Assembly: GCF_018614975.1 (NCBI RefSeq)
Contig: NZ_JAGGNR010000032.1
Span: forward strand, 19,134 to 83,133
Length of the DNA stretch: 64,000 bases
DNA from: Paenibacillus polymyxa
GTDB lineage: Bacteria > Bacillota > Bacilli > Paenibacillales > Paenibacillaceae
Direction of reading: 5' to 3'
Position 1 is the first letter of the stretch; every line of letters starts with the position of its first letter. The translations under genes were made by a program, and so were the position numbers. Shown here piece after piece: positions 37,061 through 45,733 of the stretch. The notes beneath the pieces are model-generated. The model was not told where the DNA came from and did not search any database. It saw only the letters and a program-made list of their open reading frames with translations.

Positions 37061-38872
37061 TTGAGTATACGTTCTTTAAATGGAACAGATTTCACCGCAA
37101 TGGTACTTGCCGGAGCGGAACAACTTGGACAGCATGCAGAGCACGTCAATTCCCTGAATGTTTTCCCTGTGCCGGATGGTGATACGGGAACGAACATGAA
37201 TTTGACAATGAGTGCAGGAGTTGCAGAGATTAAAAGAAAAAGTTCTGCCTCCATCGGAGAAGCTGCCGGTATTCTATCGAAAGGCCTGCTTATGGGCGCA
37301 CGGGGGAATTCAGGAGTTATTCTGTCGCAATTGTTCCGTGGATTTAGTCGTTCAGCTGCTCCCTATGAGGAACTGAATACGCTCCAATTTGCAGCAGCCC
37401 TGCAGAACGGTGTTGACGCAGCTTACAAAGCAGTCGTAAAGCCCGTTGAAGGGACCATTCTTACCGTAGCCAAGGAAGCGGCCAAACATGCCAACTACTA
37501 CGCAAGACGGACGAATGATATTACTGAATTAATGAATGAAGTTTTGTTAAAAGCAAAAGAAGCACTGGCAATGACTCCGGAATTACTGCCTGTACTGAAA
37601 CAGGTTGGTGTTGTGGATTCAGGTGGTCAGGGGCTTGTATATATCTACGAGGGCTTTATGGAAGTATTGCTGCAAAGTGACGGAGTGAATCGTACTTCGC
37701 TGAACAAAGAAGTAACCCCATCCGTGGCAGCATCTGCTTTGAAACCGGCTGCACCGGTAGAAGTGGATGTCAAGAAGCCTGCACAACAGCAGGTGATTGC
37801 GCCGGAGATGCCATTGTCTGCTCAGGCGAGACTGGAAACGGAAGACATTGAATTCCTGTATGATATGGAATTTTTCATTAACCGTGAGCTTGGAGAGAAC
37901 GCAGGAGTGGCATTCGATGACGAAGCATTCCGTAAAGCGTTGTCAGTTAATGGGGATTCGATTATCATCATTGCCGATGATGAAGTCATCAAAGTTCATG
38001 TCCATTCCAAGACACCGGGCGATGTATTAAACCTGGCGCTACACTATGGTGAGATTACCCAGATTCATATTCTCAATATGCGTGAACAGCACCGGGATCT
38101 GCTGTCAGCAGGCATGGACAGTGCTCCATCACCCGAATTGTTTGCAGAGATTCCACCTGAGGCAGCACGCAGTATGGAAAAGGCTGTCCTTCCTGCAGAT
38201 GAGATGGCACCCTACGGTTTTATTGCGGTATCCTCCGGTGACGGTATTGCAGAGATCTTCCAAAGTCTTGGCGTCGATGTTGTTCTGTCTGGTGGACAGA
38301 CGATGAATCCAAGTACGGAGGATTTTGTGAAAGCCATTCGTTCAATTGCTGCGGAGCAGGTATTTATACTCCCGAACAATTCTAACATTGTACTGGCTGC
38401 CGAGCAGGCTCGTGAATTGCTTGAAGATGAGCGCCGGATTACGGTTATTCCAAGCAAGACCATTCCACAGGGGATGGCTGCTGCTTTTGCTTTCCAGGAA
38501 GATGAGTCTGCGGAAACGAACCGTGACCAGATGCTCGAGGCAATTAGCCGGGTGCAGTCCGGTCAAGTGACTCATGCGGTTCGTGATACGCAATATGATG
38601 AATTGGATATCAAGGCAGGGCACTATATTGGTATCCATAACTCCAAAATTGTAGCGACGGATGAGACCATGCTTCAAACATGTGAAGGGCTGCTCAAGCA
38701 GATGATGGAGAGTGGAGATGAAGTGGTCACGATCCTTGAAGGGGACGAAGCTGACCCTGAGGTTACCGCTGCCCTCGCTGCATGGCTTGAAGAACAGTAT
38801 CCTGATGCTGAGGTAGAGGTACATCTTGGAGGACAGCCCGTATATTATTATTTGTTCTCTGTAGAGTCCTAA
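37061..38872 (+). CDS. fakA: Fatty acid kinase subunit FakA (DAK2/DhaL domain)
   Basis: A 603-residue ATP-binding kinase subunit that phosphorylates FakB-bound fatty acids for phospholipid synthesis (YloV in Bacillus). I chose the TTG at 37061 (SIRSLNGTDFTAMVLAGAEQL), nine bases after AGGAAGGGG; the frame is open further upstream without similarity. The N-terminal DhaL domain (1-205) has NVFPVPDGDTGTNM with metal Asp residues and LMGARGNSGVILSQ. A central Ala/Pro linker and a C-terminal DegV-like-interacting domain (about 245-603, GQTMNPSTEDFVKAI) follow. The adjacent DegV protein is the likely FakB partner. Confidence 0.92.
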   Translation: MSIRSLNGTDFTAMVLAGAEQLGQHAEHVNSLNVFPVPDGDTGTNMNLTMSAGVAEIKRKSSASIGEAAGILSKGLLMGARGNSGVILSQLFRGFSRSAAPYEELNTLQFAAALQNGVDAAYKAVVKPVEGTILTVAKEAAKHANYYARRTNDITELMNEVLLKAKEALAMTPELLPVLKQVGVVDSGGQGLVYIYEGFMEVLLQSDGVNRTSLNKEVTPSVAASALKPAAPVEVDVKKPAQQQVIAPEMPLSAQARLETEDIEFLYDMEFFINRELGENAGVAFDDEAFRKALSVNGDSIIIIADDEVIKVHVHSKTPGDVLNLALHYGEITQIHILNMREQHRDLLSAGMDSAPSPELFAEIPPEAARSMEKAVLPADEMAPYGFIAVSSGDGIAEIFQSLGVDVVLSGGQTMNPSTEDFVKAIRSIAAEQVFILPNNSNIVLAAEQARELLEDERRITVIPSKTIPQGMAAAFAFQEDESAETNRDQMLEAISRVQSGQVTHAVRDTQYDELDIKAGHYIGIHNSKIVATDETMLQTCEGLLKQMMESGDEVVTILEGDEADPEVTAALAAWLEEQYPDAEVEVHLGGQPVYYYLFSVES

Positions 38873-38900
38873 TAACACTCTAGCGAAGAGGAGGAGAGTC

Positions 38901-39764
38901 ATGAGCCACAAGGTTGCGATTGTAACGGACAGTACGGCAGATATTCCCGAAGAACTCATTCGCAAATACGGGATTCACATTGTTCCACTTCGTGTTCTGT
39001 TCGGGGAAGAAACATATGCAGACGGCGTTGATCTGACTTCGGAACAGTTCTATGAAAAATTGAAGAAGGGTTCTGTGTTGCCCACAACTTCACAGCCATC
39101 TCCAACCGATTTCATGAATGTGTATCAAGCACTACTGGATGAGAATCCAGAACGCCCGATTGTGTCAATCCACCTGTCATCCGGTATGAGTGGCACCTAT
39201 CAATCGGCCATGCTCGGCAAGTCTTTGCTGGAGCGTGAGGTTGACATCACCGTGCTGGATTCGAAGTCAGCATCTTATGGATACGGTCTGATGGTGGTAC
39301 AGGCTGCTGAACTTGCCGAACAGGGCAGGTCAGCAGTCGAGATCGCTGCTGCTATTGAAGGGATGCAACAATCTCGCAAGTTGTTCTTTATCGTAGATAC
39401 TCTGGAGTATCTGCAAAAGGGTGGCCGGATTGGCAAAGCTTCAGCCATCTTGGGAACGCTGCTTAACATTAAGCCGATCCTGTCTATTGATGAAGAAGGC
39501 GTTATCTATGCAGTTGAGAAAGTCAGAGGTCATAAAAAAGCAATGGCACGCATTATTGAGCTGTTCCAGAAGGATCTTGCAGGCAAACGGGTTAACCTGG
39601 CGGTAGGTCATACCGCTGACCCGGGATCAGCGATCGCTTGTGCAGAGCAGCTGCGTGGCCATTTTACACTGAATGAAGTGATCTATACCAATATTGGAGC
39701 CGTAATAGGCAGTCATGTTGGACCTGGTGTCATTGCGATCTTTATGTGGCCTGTTCCGGAATGA
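38901..39764 (+). CDS. DegV family fatty-acid-binding protein (FakB-like)
   Basis: A 287-residue DegV protein that holds a fatty acid while FakA phosphorylates it. Family motifs: VTDSTADIPEELI (8-20), TSQPSPTDFMNVY (about 61), SIHLSSGMSGTYQSA (about 92-106, carboxylate-binding Ser), and HVGPGVIAIF near the C-terminus. The ATG at 38901 follows AGAGGAGGAGAG. It follows fakA by 28 bases, supporting a FakA-FakB functional pair; recG starts ten bases later. Confidence 0.92.
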   Translation: MSHKVAIVTDSTADIPEELIRKYGIHIVPLRVLFGEETYADGVDLTSEQFYEKLKKGSVLPTTSQPSPTDFMNVYQALLDENPERPIVSIHLSSGMSGTYQSAMLGKSLLEREVDITVLDSKSASYGYGLMVVQAAELAEQGRSAVEIAAAIEGMQQSRKLFFIVDTLEYLQKGGRIGKASAILGTLLNIKPILSIDEEGVIYAVEKVRGHKKAMARIIELFQKDLAGKRVNLAVGHTADPGSAIACAEQLRGHFTLNEVIYTNIGAVIGSHVGPGVIAIFMWPVPE

Positions 39765-39774
39765 GGGATTAGAC

Positions 39775-41820
39775 ATGAAATTGGAAGAAATATCAGTTAA
39801 GCAAATTAACGGCGTGAGTGCTCTCAAAGAGGGAGAGCTTCACGCCTTTGGCATCTCTACTGTTAAAGACCTGCTCGAATATTATCCGTTTCGTTATGAG
39901 GATTATCGTCTGCGTTCGCTCAGTGAAGTGAAGGATGGGGACAAGATTACGGTCCAAGGGCAAGTAATGGGTATTCCTGTATTACAACGATACGGCAAAA
40001 AGTCCCGTCTCACCTGTAAGATCATGACGGAAGAGTGGATGATTACAGCAACGTGGTTTAATCGCCATTTCCTCAAAGAACAACTTACCCCCAATCGGGA
40101 GATTGTGATTACGGGAAAATGGGAACAAAAACGCATGCAGATGACAGTTACTGACTCGGAGTTCCCCGATAAAGGCGATGGGCGTTCAGGTACACTGCAA
40201 CCTGTATATTCGGTGACCGGTAAGCTGACGCAACAATGGATGCGGAAAACGATCAATCAGGGATTAATCCAATTCGGAGATATGATTCCCGAGATTCTAC
40301 CCCAGTCCTTGATGAAGAAATACAGCTTGATGCCTCGTAAGCAGGCGATTGCTAGAATCCATCGTCCACAGGACAACCGGGAAGGTCAGCAGGCCAGACA
40401 GCGGATGGTGTATGAAGAGCTGTTTCTGTTCCAGTTGAAAATGCAGGCGTACCGTGCGCTCAACCGAAATCGCATGGATGGTGTAGTGCATACTACAGAT
40501 AATACGACGATTCGTGAGTTTGTACGCAGTTTACCTTTTGAATTGACAGATGCTCAGAAAAAGGTGGAGCTTGAAATTCTGCATGATATGCGTTCACCTT
40601 ATGCAATGAATCGGTTATTACAGGGTGATGTAGGATCGGGTAAAACGGTTATTGCGGCAATTGCGTTATACACGACTGTTCGATCCGGTTTCCAAGGGGC
40701 TCTGATGGTGCCTACAGAAATTCTGGCGGAGCAGCATATGCGTTCCCTGCAAAAGCTGTTTGAACCGTTTGGGGTAACCGTAGGGCTGTTAACGGGCAGT
40801 GTAAATGGACGTAAACGTAAAGATCTGGTCGCCTCGTTGCAAATGGGCATGATTGATATCGTGGTGGGTACACACGCCCTGATTCAGGAAGATGTCTTCT
40901 TCCGTGATCTGGGTCTTGTGGTGACGGACGAGCAGCATCGCTTCGGGGTGAATCAGCGCAGCGTTTTACGTCGCAAAGGATATAATCCGGATGTGTTAAC
41001 GATGACGGCTACGCCCATTCCACGGACACTTGCAATTACGGCTTTTGGGGATATTGAGGTATCCACGATCTCAGAACGTCCGAAGGGACGGATTCCCATC
41101 TCCACGTATTGGGTTAAGCACGATATGATGGAGCGGGTGCTCGGGTTTATATCCAGAGAAGTGGATCAGGGCCGTCAGGCCTATCTAATCTGTCCGCTCA
41201 TTGAAGAGTCGGAGAAGCTGGATGTGCAGAATGCCATTGACCTGCATGTGCAGATGCAGCAGAACTTTCCAAAATATCGTGTAGGTCTGCTGCATGGACG
41301 GATGACGGCTGCGGAGAAAGAAGAGATGATGCGCGAATTCTATAGCAATGATATTCAGTTGCTTGTCTCCACCACCGTGGTGGAGGTTGGGGTCGATGTG
41401 CCAAATGCCACGTTAATGGTCATTATGGACGCGGATCGTTTCGGTCTGTCCCAGTTACATCAGCTTCGTGGTCGGGTCGGTCGTGGTGCGCATGCTTCCT
41501 ATTGTGTACTCATTGCTGACCCCAAGACAGAGGTCGGACAGGAGCGCATGAAGGTCATGACGGAAACGGAGGATGGATTCGAGGTATCCCGGCGGGACCT
41601 GGATCTCCGGGGTCCGGGTGATTTCTTTGGTACCAAACAGAGCGGATTACCTGAGTTCCGTCTTGCCGATATGGTTGCCGATTTTGCTGTGCTGGAACAG
41701 GCCAGAGATGATGTATCCCTGTTGATTTCGGAAGCGGATTTCTGGACGTCTGTGGACTATACGCCTCTACGTGATTTTCTACAGCAACAGCAAGTATTCA
41801 AGGGCGATCTGATTGACTAA
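39775..41820 (+). CDS. recG: ATP-dependent DNA helicase RecG
   Basis: A 681-residue fork-remodelling helicase that reverses stalled forks and branch-migrates Holliday junctions. The ATG at 39775 follows GAGGG and overlaps nothing; the frame opens 20 codons earlier inside the DegV gene. An N-terminal wedge/OB domain (about 1-200) is followed by Walker A GDVGSGKTVIA (about 283-293), the DEQH box (about 385) and the TMTATPIPRTLAI motif; helicase domain 2 has VVEVGVDVPNATLMVI and QLRGRVGRG. The C-terminal wedge-clamp DLDLRGPGDFFGTKQSG is typical. Confidence 0.96.
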   Translation: MKLEEISVKQINGVSALKEGELHAFGISTVKDLLEYYPFRYEDYRLRSLSEVKDGDKITVQGQVMGIPVLQRYGKKSRLTCKIMTEEWMITATWFNRHFLKEQLTPNREIVITGKWEQKRMQMTVTDSEFPDKGDGRSGTLQPVYSVTGKLTQQWMRKTINQGLIQFGDMIPEILPQSLMKKYSLMPRKQAIARIHRPQDNREGQQARQRMVYEELFLFQLKMQAYRALNRNRMDGVVHTTDNTTIREFVRSLPFELTDAQKKVELEILHDMRSPYAMNRLLQGDVGSGKTVIAAIALYTTVRSGFQGALMVPTEILAEQHMRSLQKLFEPFGVTVGLLTGSVNGRKRKDLVASLQMGMIDIVVGTHALIQEDVFFRDLGLVVTDEQHRFGVNQRSVLRRKGYNPDVLTMTATPIPRTLAITAFGDIEVSTISERPKGRIPISTYWVKHDMMERVLGFISREVDQGRQAYLICPLIEESEKLDVQNAIDLHVQMQQNFPKYRVGLLHGRMTAAEKEEMMREFYSNDIQLLVSTTVVEVGVDVPNATLMVIMDADRFGLSQLHQLRGRVGRGAHASYCVLIADPKTEVGQERMKVMTETEDGFEVSRRDLDLRGPGDFFGTKQSGLPEFRLADMVADFAVLEQARDDVSLLISEADFWTSVDYTPLRDFLQQQQVFKGDLID

Positions 41821-41935
41821 TGTTGCCCATGATAGCGGTTTTTTCATATTACCTTTGTAAAAAAAGGCAAGTGTACAAGCCCTCCCGACATATGAATAAG
41901 AAGTGAGTTCATTCTTTTGGGAGGTGCTATACGTT

Positions 41936-42223
41936 TTGGGTTATCAACAATATGGAATTAGTCCGCAGCTGGTGGAGCGGATTAAATTAAAGATGAAAAA
42001 TCCTGCTGTCAAAGAGCGTATCAAAAAGTTGATTGATGGTGTTACCAAGTCCGATTTGCAGGATAAGGCCAAGGTGAGAAGACTGGTCAAATCATCAGCG
42101 GTCATTATGAACGAGAATTTATCGACCGCCCAGGAGGAGCAATTCGTTACTTTTGTTATTGCGCAGAAGATTGATCCGAATAATACGTTTCATTTGATTA
42201 AGCTGTGGGGCATGTTTAGGTAA
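41936..42223 (+). CDS. spoVIF: Stage VI sporulation protein F
   Basis: A 95-residue protein of the SpoVIF (YjcC) family, needed for late spore coat assembly in Bacillus. The TTG at 41936 (GYQQYGISPQLVERIKLKM) is nine bases after GGGAGGTG; an upstream GTG in frame lacks such a site. The helical C-terminal half (VRRLVKSSAVIMNENLS... QKIDPNNTFHLIKLW) is conserved in Paenibacillus-like relatives. CATATGAATA at 41889 resembles a mother-cell sigma -10 box but the spacing is off by one. In Bacillus this place after recG is taken by fapR. Confidence 0.8.
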   Translation: MGYQQYGISPQLVERIKLKMKNPAVKERIKKLIDGVTKSDLQDKAKVRRLVKSSAVIMNENLSTAQEEQFVTFVIAQKIDPNNTFHLIKLWGMFR

Positions 42224-42258
42224 GGATTCGATGTAATGTGGATGGGCTAAAGAGGGGT

Positions 42259-42411
42259 GTTTACACGGGGGCACTACGATGACAGAATAACCTTCCGAGC
42301 GCTGTTATCCCCAGATTTTCTGATTTACCCTTTCCAAGGGTAAAATCCGGTGATAAAGGCGCACGCTTCGCTTCTTTAGGTTATTTCTGTCCTCTCCGTT
42401 ATTGTGTAAAC
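42259..42411. repeat. 153-bp palindromic element (MITE/REP-like)
   Basis: Perfect terminal repeats GTTTACAC (42259-42266) and GTGTAAAC (42404-42411) bound nested imperfect inverted repeats: GACAGAATAACC/GGTTATTTCTGTC, GCGC/GCGC, TTATC/GATAA and TTTACCCTT/AAGGGTAAA around a three-base centre at about 42332-42334. The whole block can fold into one long hairpin. It has no coding capacity. Flanking target-site duplication is not evident. Classification as a mobile or REP-like element is inference from structure. Confidence 0.6.
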
Positions 42412-42463
42412 GAAAGTACTTTAGAAAAGCCAAATTACACTCAAGTTGGTGTGGTAATGTAAA

Positions 42464-42514
42464 GAGGGGTGTTCCATTAAGTCATGTAGATGACATGATG
42501 GAACACCCTTTTTT
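42464..42514 (+). terminator. Strong terminator downstream of spoVIF and the palindrome
   Basis: GGGTGTTCCAT/ATGGAACACCC and inner GTCATGT/GACATGA arms, followed by six T residues. Its left arm starts with TAAAGAGGGGTGTT, which also occurs at 42248-42261 on the other side of the palindrome. Confidence 0.88.
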
Positions 42515-42566
42515 GTGGTGAAGGGCAAGGGATGAACAAGGTTTTAGTTGGGGCTAAATTGAAAGT

Positions 42567-42842
42567 TTATGTATTTTCATCTCTTGTACTCTTGCTTTTA
42601 TCCTGGAAAGAGCTGATGAATATTAAGGTTATGATTAGAACTACAATTATAGTGCTGTTATAAGGTTCTTCTTTCAGGATGTAGTCCTGTACAATTAAAG
42701 TCAGGATTGAGATAAATAAAATAATTTGCAGGACAAGCCTTGTTGACCGATCAGGATCGTTGGATCGTTTGGAGACAGCATATAGGGTAAGCCATATTAG
42801 ACTAAAAAGTAGAAGTGAACCTAGGAGTAGAATTTCCAGCAT
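42567..42842 (-). CDS. Small hypothetical membrane protein
   Basis: A 91-residue protein with three hydrophobic segments (about 2-22, 38-57 and 62-80) and a charged C-terminal tail (QDKSKSTRDENT). I chose the ATG at 42842 (MLEILLLGS), eight bases after AAGGTG; the frame extends 18 codons upstream without a site. It has no recognisable family and AT-rich codon use unlike the core genes around it, as seen in recently acquired small genes. Function unknown. Confidence 0.55.
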   Translation of the reverse strand: MLEILLLGSLLLFSLIWLTLYAVSKRSNDPDRSTRLVLQIILFISILTLIVQDYILKEEPYNSTIIVVLIITLIFISSFQDKSKSTRDENT

Positions 42843-43137
42843 GCATGAACACCTTTCTGTAATTAATTTCACTGAATAATTGGAATAACATGACAACTGA
42901 TTATAACATAGGTTTTTCTGGAATCGCAGATTCTCATAGAAGTTAAGGGATGAACCATTATATTTGCATGGTGCAGTCTGGTCGATGTATTTTCACAGGA
43001 TGGACTTTGCTTTCCTCCGGGGGGAGCGGTAAACTGTTGCATACGAGCCTTATGGATTAATGTCCTGAATGTTGTGTCAAAAAGGCGTGACTGTGTTGGG
43101 CTCCATTTATTTTTAGACAGATGTGGAGGAAGTACGA

Positions 43138-44802
43138 TTGGAAATGTTCACGATGCTGCTGGGTTTATTTGAACGGGCGGCGCTGCTGATTATATTTTTA
43201 TTCTTTCTGTCGAGAGTGCCGAGATTTAGGCAGATTCTGCAAAAAGGGAAATTAAGGTGGCAAGAGTCTATTGCAGTTACCTTGTTATTCTGTGCTTTTG
43301 CTATCTTCGGCACGTATACCGGTATTAATGTTGAAGGTTCACTGGTAAACGTGCGGATCATCGCCGTGTTATCGGGTGGTATTTTGTTCGGAGCGCCTGT
43401 AGGTATTATTACGGGGATTGTCTCGGGGGTGCATCGGTATTTGATCGATATGGATGGAGCAGCTATACCGTGTCTGATCACGAGTATCCTGGCAGGTATG
43501 GTCTCCGGATATATACATAAGTATACGCCCAAGCCCAAGCGATGGATCATCGGTATTGGTGCCGGAATGATCATTGAAGCGCTGACGATGTTACTGATCC
43601 TGCTATTTTCCTATCCCGATCCATTAGGTGCTGATATTGTTTCGCAGATTGCCTTGCCTATGATTTTGGGTGAAGTCAACATTGGGCTGATTGTGCTCTT
43701 GGTGCAGAGTGTTGAAGGGGAAAAGGAAATGATTGCAGCCCGTCAGGCGAAGCTGGCACTGGAGATTGCGAACAAAACCTTGCCGTATTTCCGATCGATT
43801 AATGAGGATTCTCTGCGCAAAATCTGCCGGATTATTCAGGAGGATATTCAGGCCGATGCGGTTGCAATTACGGATACCCGGAATGTACTGGCTTATGTAG
43901 GATTTGGTGAGGAACGCTATCATATCGGTAATGAAATTATAAGTGAGATGACCAAGAAGACGATATCCAGCGGGGAGATTACAATCAGTAATGATGTCAT
44001 TGATGAAAAAACACCAGATATCCACTCGCTGTTAATCATTCCGCTCAAAGAACGAGGCGATATTACAGGTGCGCTCAAAATCTATTATCGCAAAGCGTAC
44101 AAAATTACGTATCCATTACAAACAATGGCTGTAGGTCTGTCGCAGATCATCTCGACCCAGATGGAGGTGTCGCGGGTAGAAGAGATCAAGGCTGCTGCCA
44201 ACAAAGCAGAGCTGCGTGCGTTACAGACAACCATTCACCCTCATTTTCTGTTTAATGCGCTAAATGCGATTGCTTCGTCCATCCGAACCAAACCGGATCG
44301 TGCCCGAGAGCTGATTGTGAACCTATCCGGGTACATGCGTTACAATCTGGAGCTGTCGGATGAATTAATCGATATTCACAAGGAGCTGGAGCAGGTCCGC
44401 AATTATGTGGAGATTGAGAAAGCCCGTTTCGGCAGCCGACTTAACGTGATCTATGAGATTGATGAGGTCGCGGTGCATATTCCGAGTCTTGTCATCCAGC
44501 CGCTCGTCGAAAATTCAATTATTCATGGCATTCTCAAGGTCAAAGGACCTGGGACTGTTCGAATTCGGGTACAGGATTATCCGGAGTTTGTGCGAATCAG
44601 TGTCAGTGATACAGGAGCAGGCATCAGTGCAGATATTATTGAACGTGTCTACCACGACTGTATGCCTGGTAACCAGATCGGGCTGTATAATGTGCATCGC
44701 CGGGTGAAGCTCATCTACGGACAAGGTGTAACCATTACAAGGCTGGAACAAGGAACCGATATTTTATTTGATGTGCCCAAAGGAGATGTCGTAACAAGGT
44801 GA
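43138..44802 (+). CDS. LytS-type sensor histidine kinase
   Basis: A 554-residue membrane sensor. The TTG at 43138 follows GGAGGAAG by about eight bases; an ATG two codons later is also possible. Residues 1-190 form the 5TM-LYT sensor (about six membrane segments with NVRIIAVLSGGILFGAPVG). A GAF-like domain spans about 215-345. The kinase core has the H-box TIHPHFLFNALNAIA with His367, the LVENSIIHG N-box and a VSDTGAGI ATP lid. Relatives with this sensor (LytS, YpdA, BtsS) detect pyruvate or membrane potential. It is 10 bases upstream of its LytTR partner. Confidence 0.9.
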   Translation: MEMFTMLLGLFERAALLIIFLFFLSRVPRFRQILQKGKLRWQESIAVTLLFCAFAIFGTYTGINVEGSLVNVRIIAVLSGGILFGAPVGIITGIVSGVHRYLIDMDGAAIPCLITSILAGMVSGYIHKYTPKPKRWIIGIGAGMIIEALTMLLILLFSYPDPLGADIVSQIALPMILGEVNIGLIVLLVQSVEGEKEMIAARQAKLALEIANKTLPYFRSINEDSLRKICRIIQEDIQADAVAITDTRNVLAYVGFGEERYHIGNEIISEMTKKTISSGEITISNDVIDEKTPDIHSLLIIPLKERGDITGALKIYYRKAYKITYPLQTMAVGLSQIISTQMEVSRVEEIKAAANKAELRALQTTIHPHFLFNALNAIASSIRTKPDRARELIVNLSGYMRYNLELSDELIDIHKELEQVRNYVEIEKARFGSRLNVIYEIDEVAVHIPSLVIQPLVENSIIHGILKVKGPGTVRIRVQDYPEFVRISVSDTGAGISADIIERVYHDCMPGNQIGLYNVHRRVKLIYGQGVTITRLEQGTDILFDVPKGDVVTR

Positions 44803-44812
44803 TGATGGATCA

Positions 44813-45613
44813 ATGAGAGCTCTTATTGTGGAAGACGAGATTCTGGCAAGTGAGGAATTGAATTATTTAATCCAGGAACATAGTCAGATAGAGGTAGTGG
44901 ATCGCCTTGAAGATGGGCTGGATGTACTGAAGTTTTTGCAGGAACAAGAAGTAGATGTCATTTTTCTCGATATCAATATTCCCTCGCTGGACGGCATGAT
45001 GCTGGCCCATCATATTGGGAAGTTTGCGATTAAACCCTATATTGTATTTACTACGGCGTATAAGGAACATGCAGCAGAAGCCTTTGAGTTGGAGGCGCTT
45101 GATTATATTTTGAAGCCTTATGACGAGAAACGAATTGCTGCAATGCTCCATAAGCTGGAGCTCTCATTCAAACGTGATCATACGCCGGTGGAGCAACATG
45201 TTGAGGATGGACCAGTTACTATGGTGGACGGATCTGCTGCACAGGGAGATCTGTTCCGAGAACGAGATACGAATTCCAATACGGACAGAAGAATTAATCT
45301 GCTGCGGAATGACAATATTATTGTTACGGATACGGCAGATATCTACTATGCGGAAGCACAAGAGAAAGTGACGAAGGTATATACCAAAAATGGGGAGTTC
45401 ACTATGCCAGTGAGCATATCGGATTTTCACAGCCGTCTGCCACAGGACACGTTCTTTCGCTGCCACCGTTCGTACGTCGTAAATCTGTCGCAAATCCGTG
45501 AAATAGTGCCCTGGTTCAACAATACGTATCTGCTTCGTCTGCGCGATCTGGATGCTGAAGTGCCTGTGAGCCGTGGGAAGGTCAAAGAATTCAGGCAACT
45601 CATGCGCATCTAG
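44813..45613 (+). CDS. LytTR-family response regulator
   Basis: A 266-residue response regulator. The receiver domain (1-118) has phospho-acceptor Asp53 in FLDINIPSLDG, Thr and Lys switch residues in TTAYKEHA and LKPYDEKRI. A linker of about 40 residues leads to the LytTR DNA-binding domain (about 160-265: IYYAEAQEKVTKVYT; FRCHRSYVVNLSQIREI). LytTR proteins bind direct repeats about 21 bp apart. Three such repeats overlap the end of this gene and precede the transporter gene, so it probably activates the transporter and may be part of its own 3' control region. Confidence 0.92.
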   Translation: MRALIVEDEILASEELNYLIQEHSQIEVVDRLEDGLDVLKFLQEQEVDVIFLDINIPSLDGMMLAHHIGKFAIKPYIVFTTAYKEHAAEAFELEALDYILKPYDEKRIAAMLHKLELSFKRDHTPVEQHVEDGPVTMVDGSAAQGDLFRERDTNSNTDRRINLLRNDNIIVTDTADIYYAEAQEKVTKVYTKNGEFTMPVSISDFHSRLPQDTFFRCHRSYVVNLSQIREIVPWFNNTYLLRLRDLDAEVPVSRGKVKEFRQLMRI

Positions 45614-45645
45614 AAGCATTTCATTCCGCATCTGGTGCAACTCAT
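45594..45645 (+). promoter_or_regulatory. Triple LytTR operator upstream of the YhjX-like gene
   Basis: GGCAACTCAT (45594-45603), AGCATTTCAT (45615-45624) and TGCAACTCAT (45636-45645) are separated by exactly 11 bases each, a 21-bp period. They resemble the GGCATTTCAT-N11 repeats reported for YpdB in E. coli. The first repeat lies in the last codons of the regulator gene. A TATGAT box at 45678-45683 could serve as -10, with the operator ending about 10 bases before the -35 position. Confidence 0.72.
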
Positions 45646-45733
45646 GCTCAAACCGGTGTATTAAATCCCCTTTCATGTATGATTAGCTTGTGAACGCATT
45701 CATGCATATGACATCGGCAAAGGGGAGATCACG

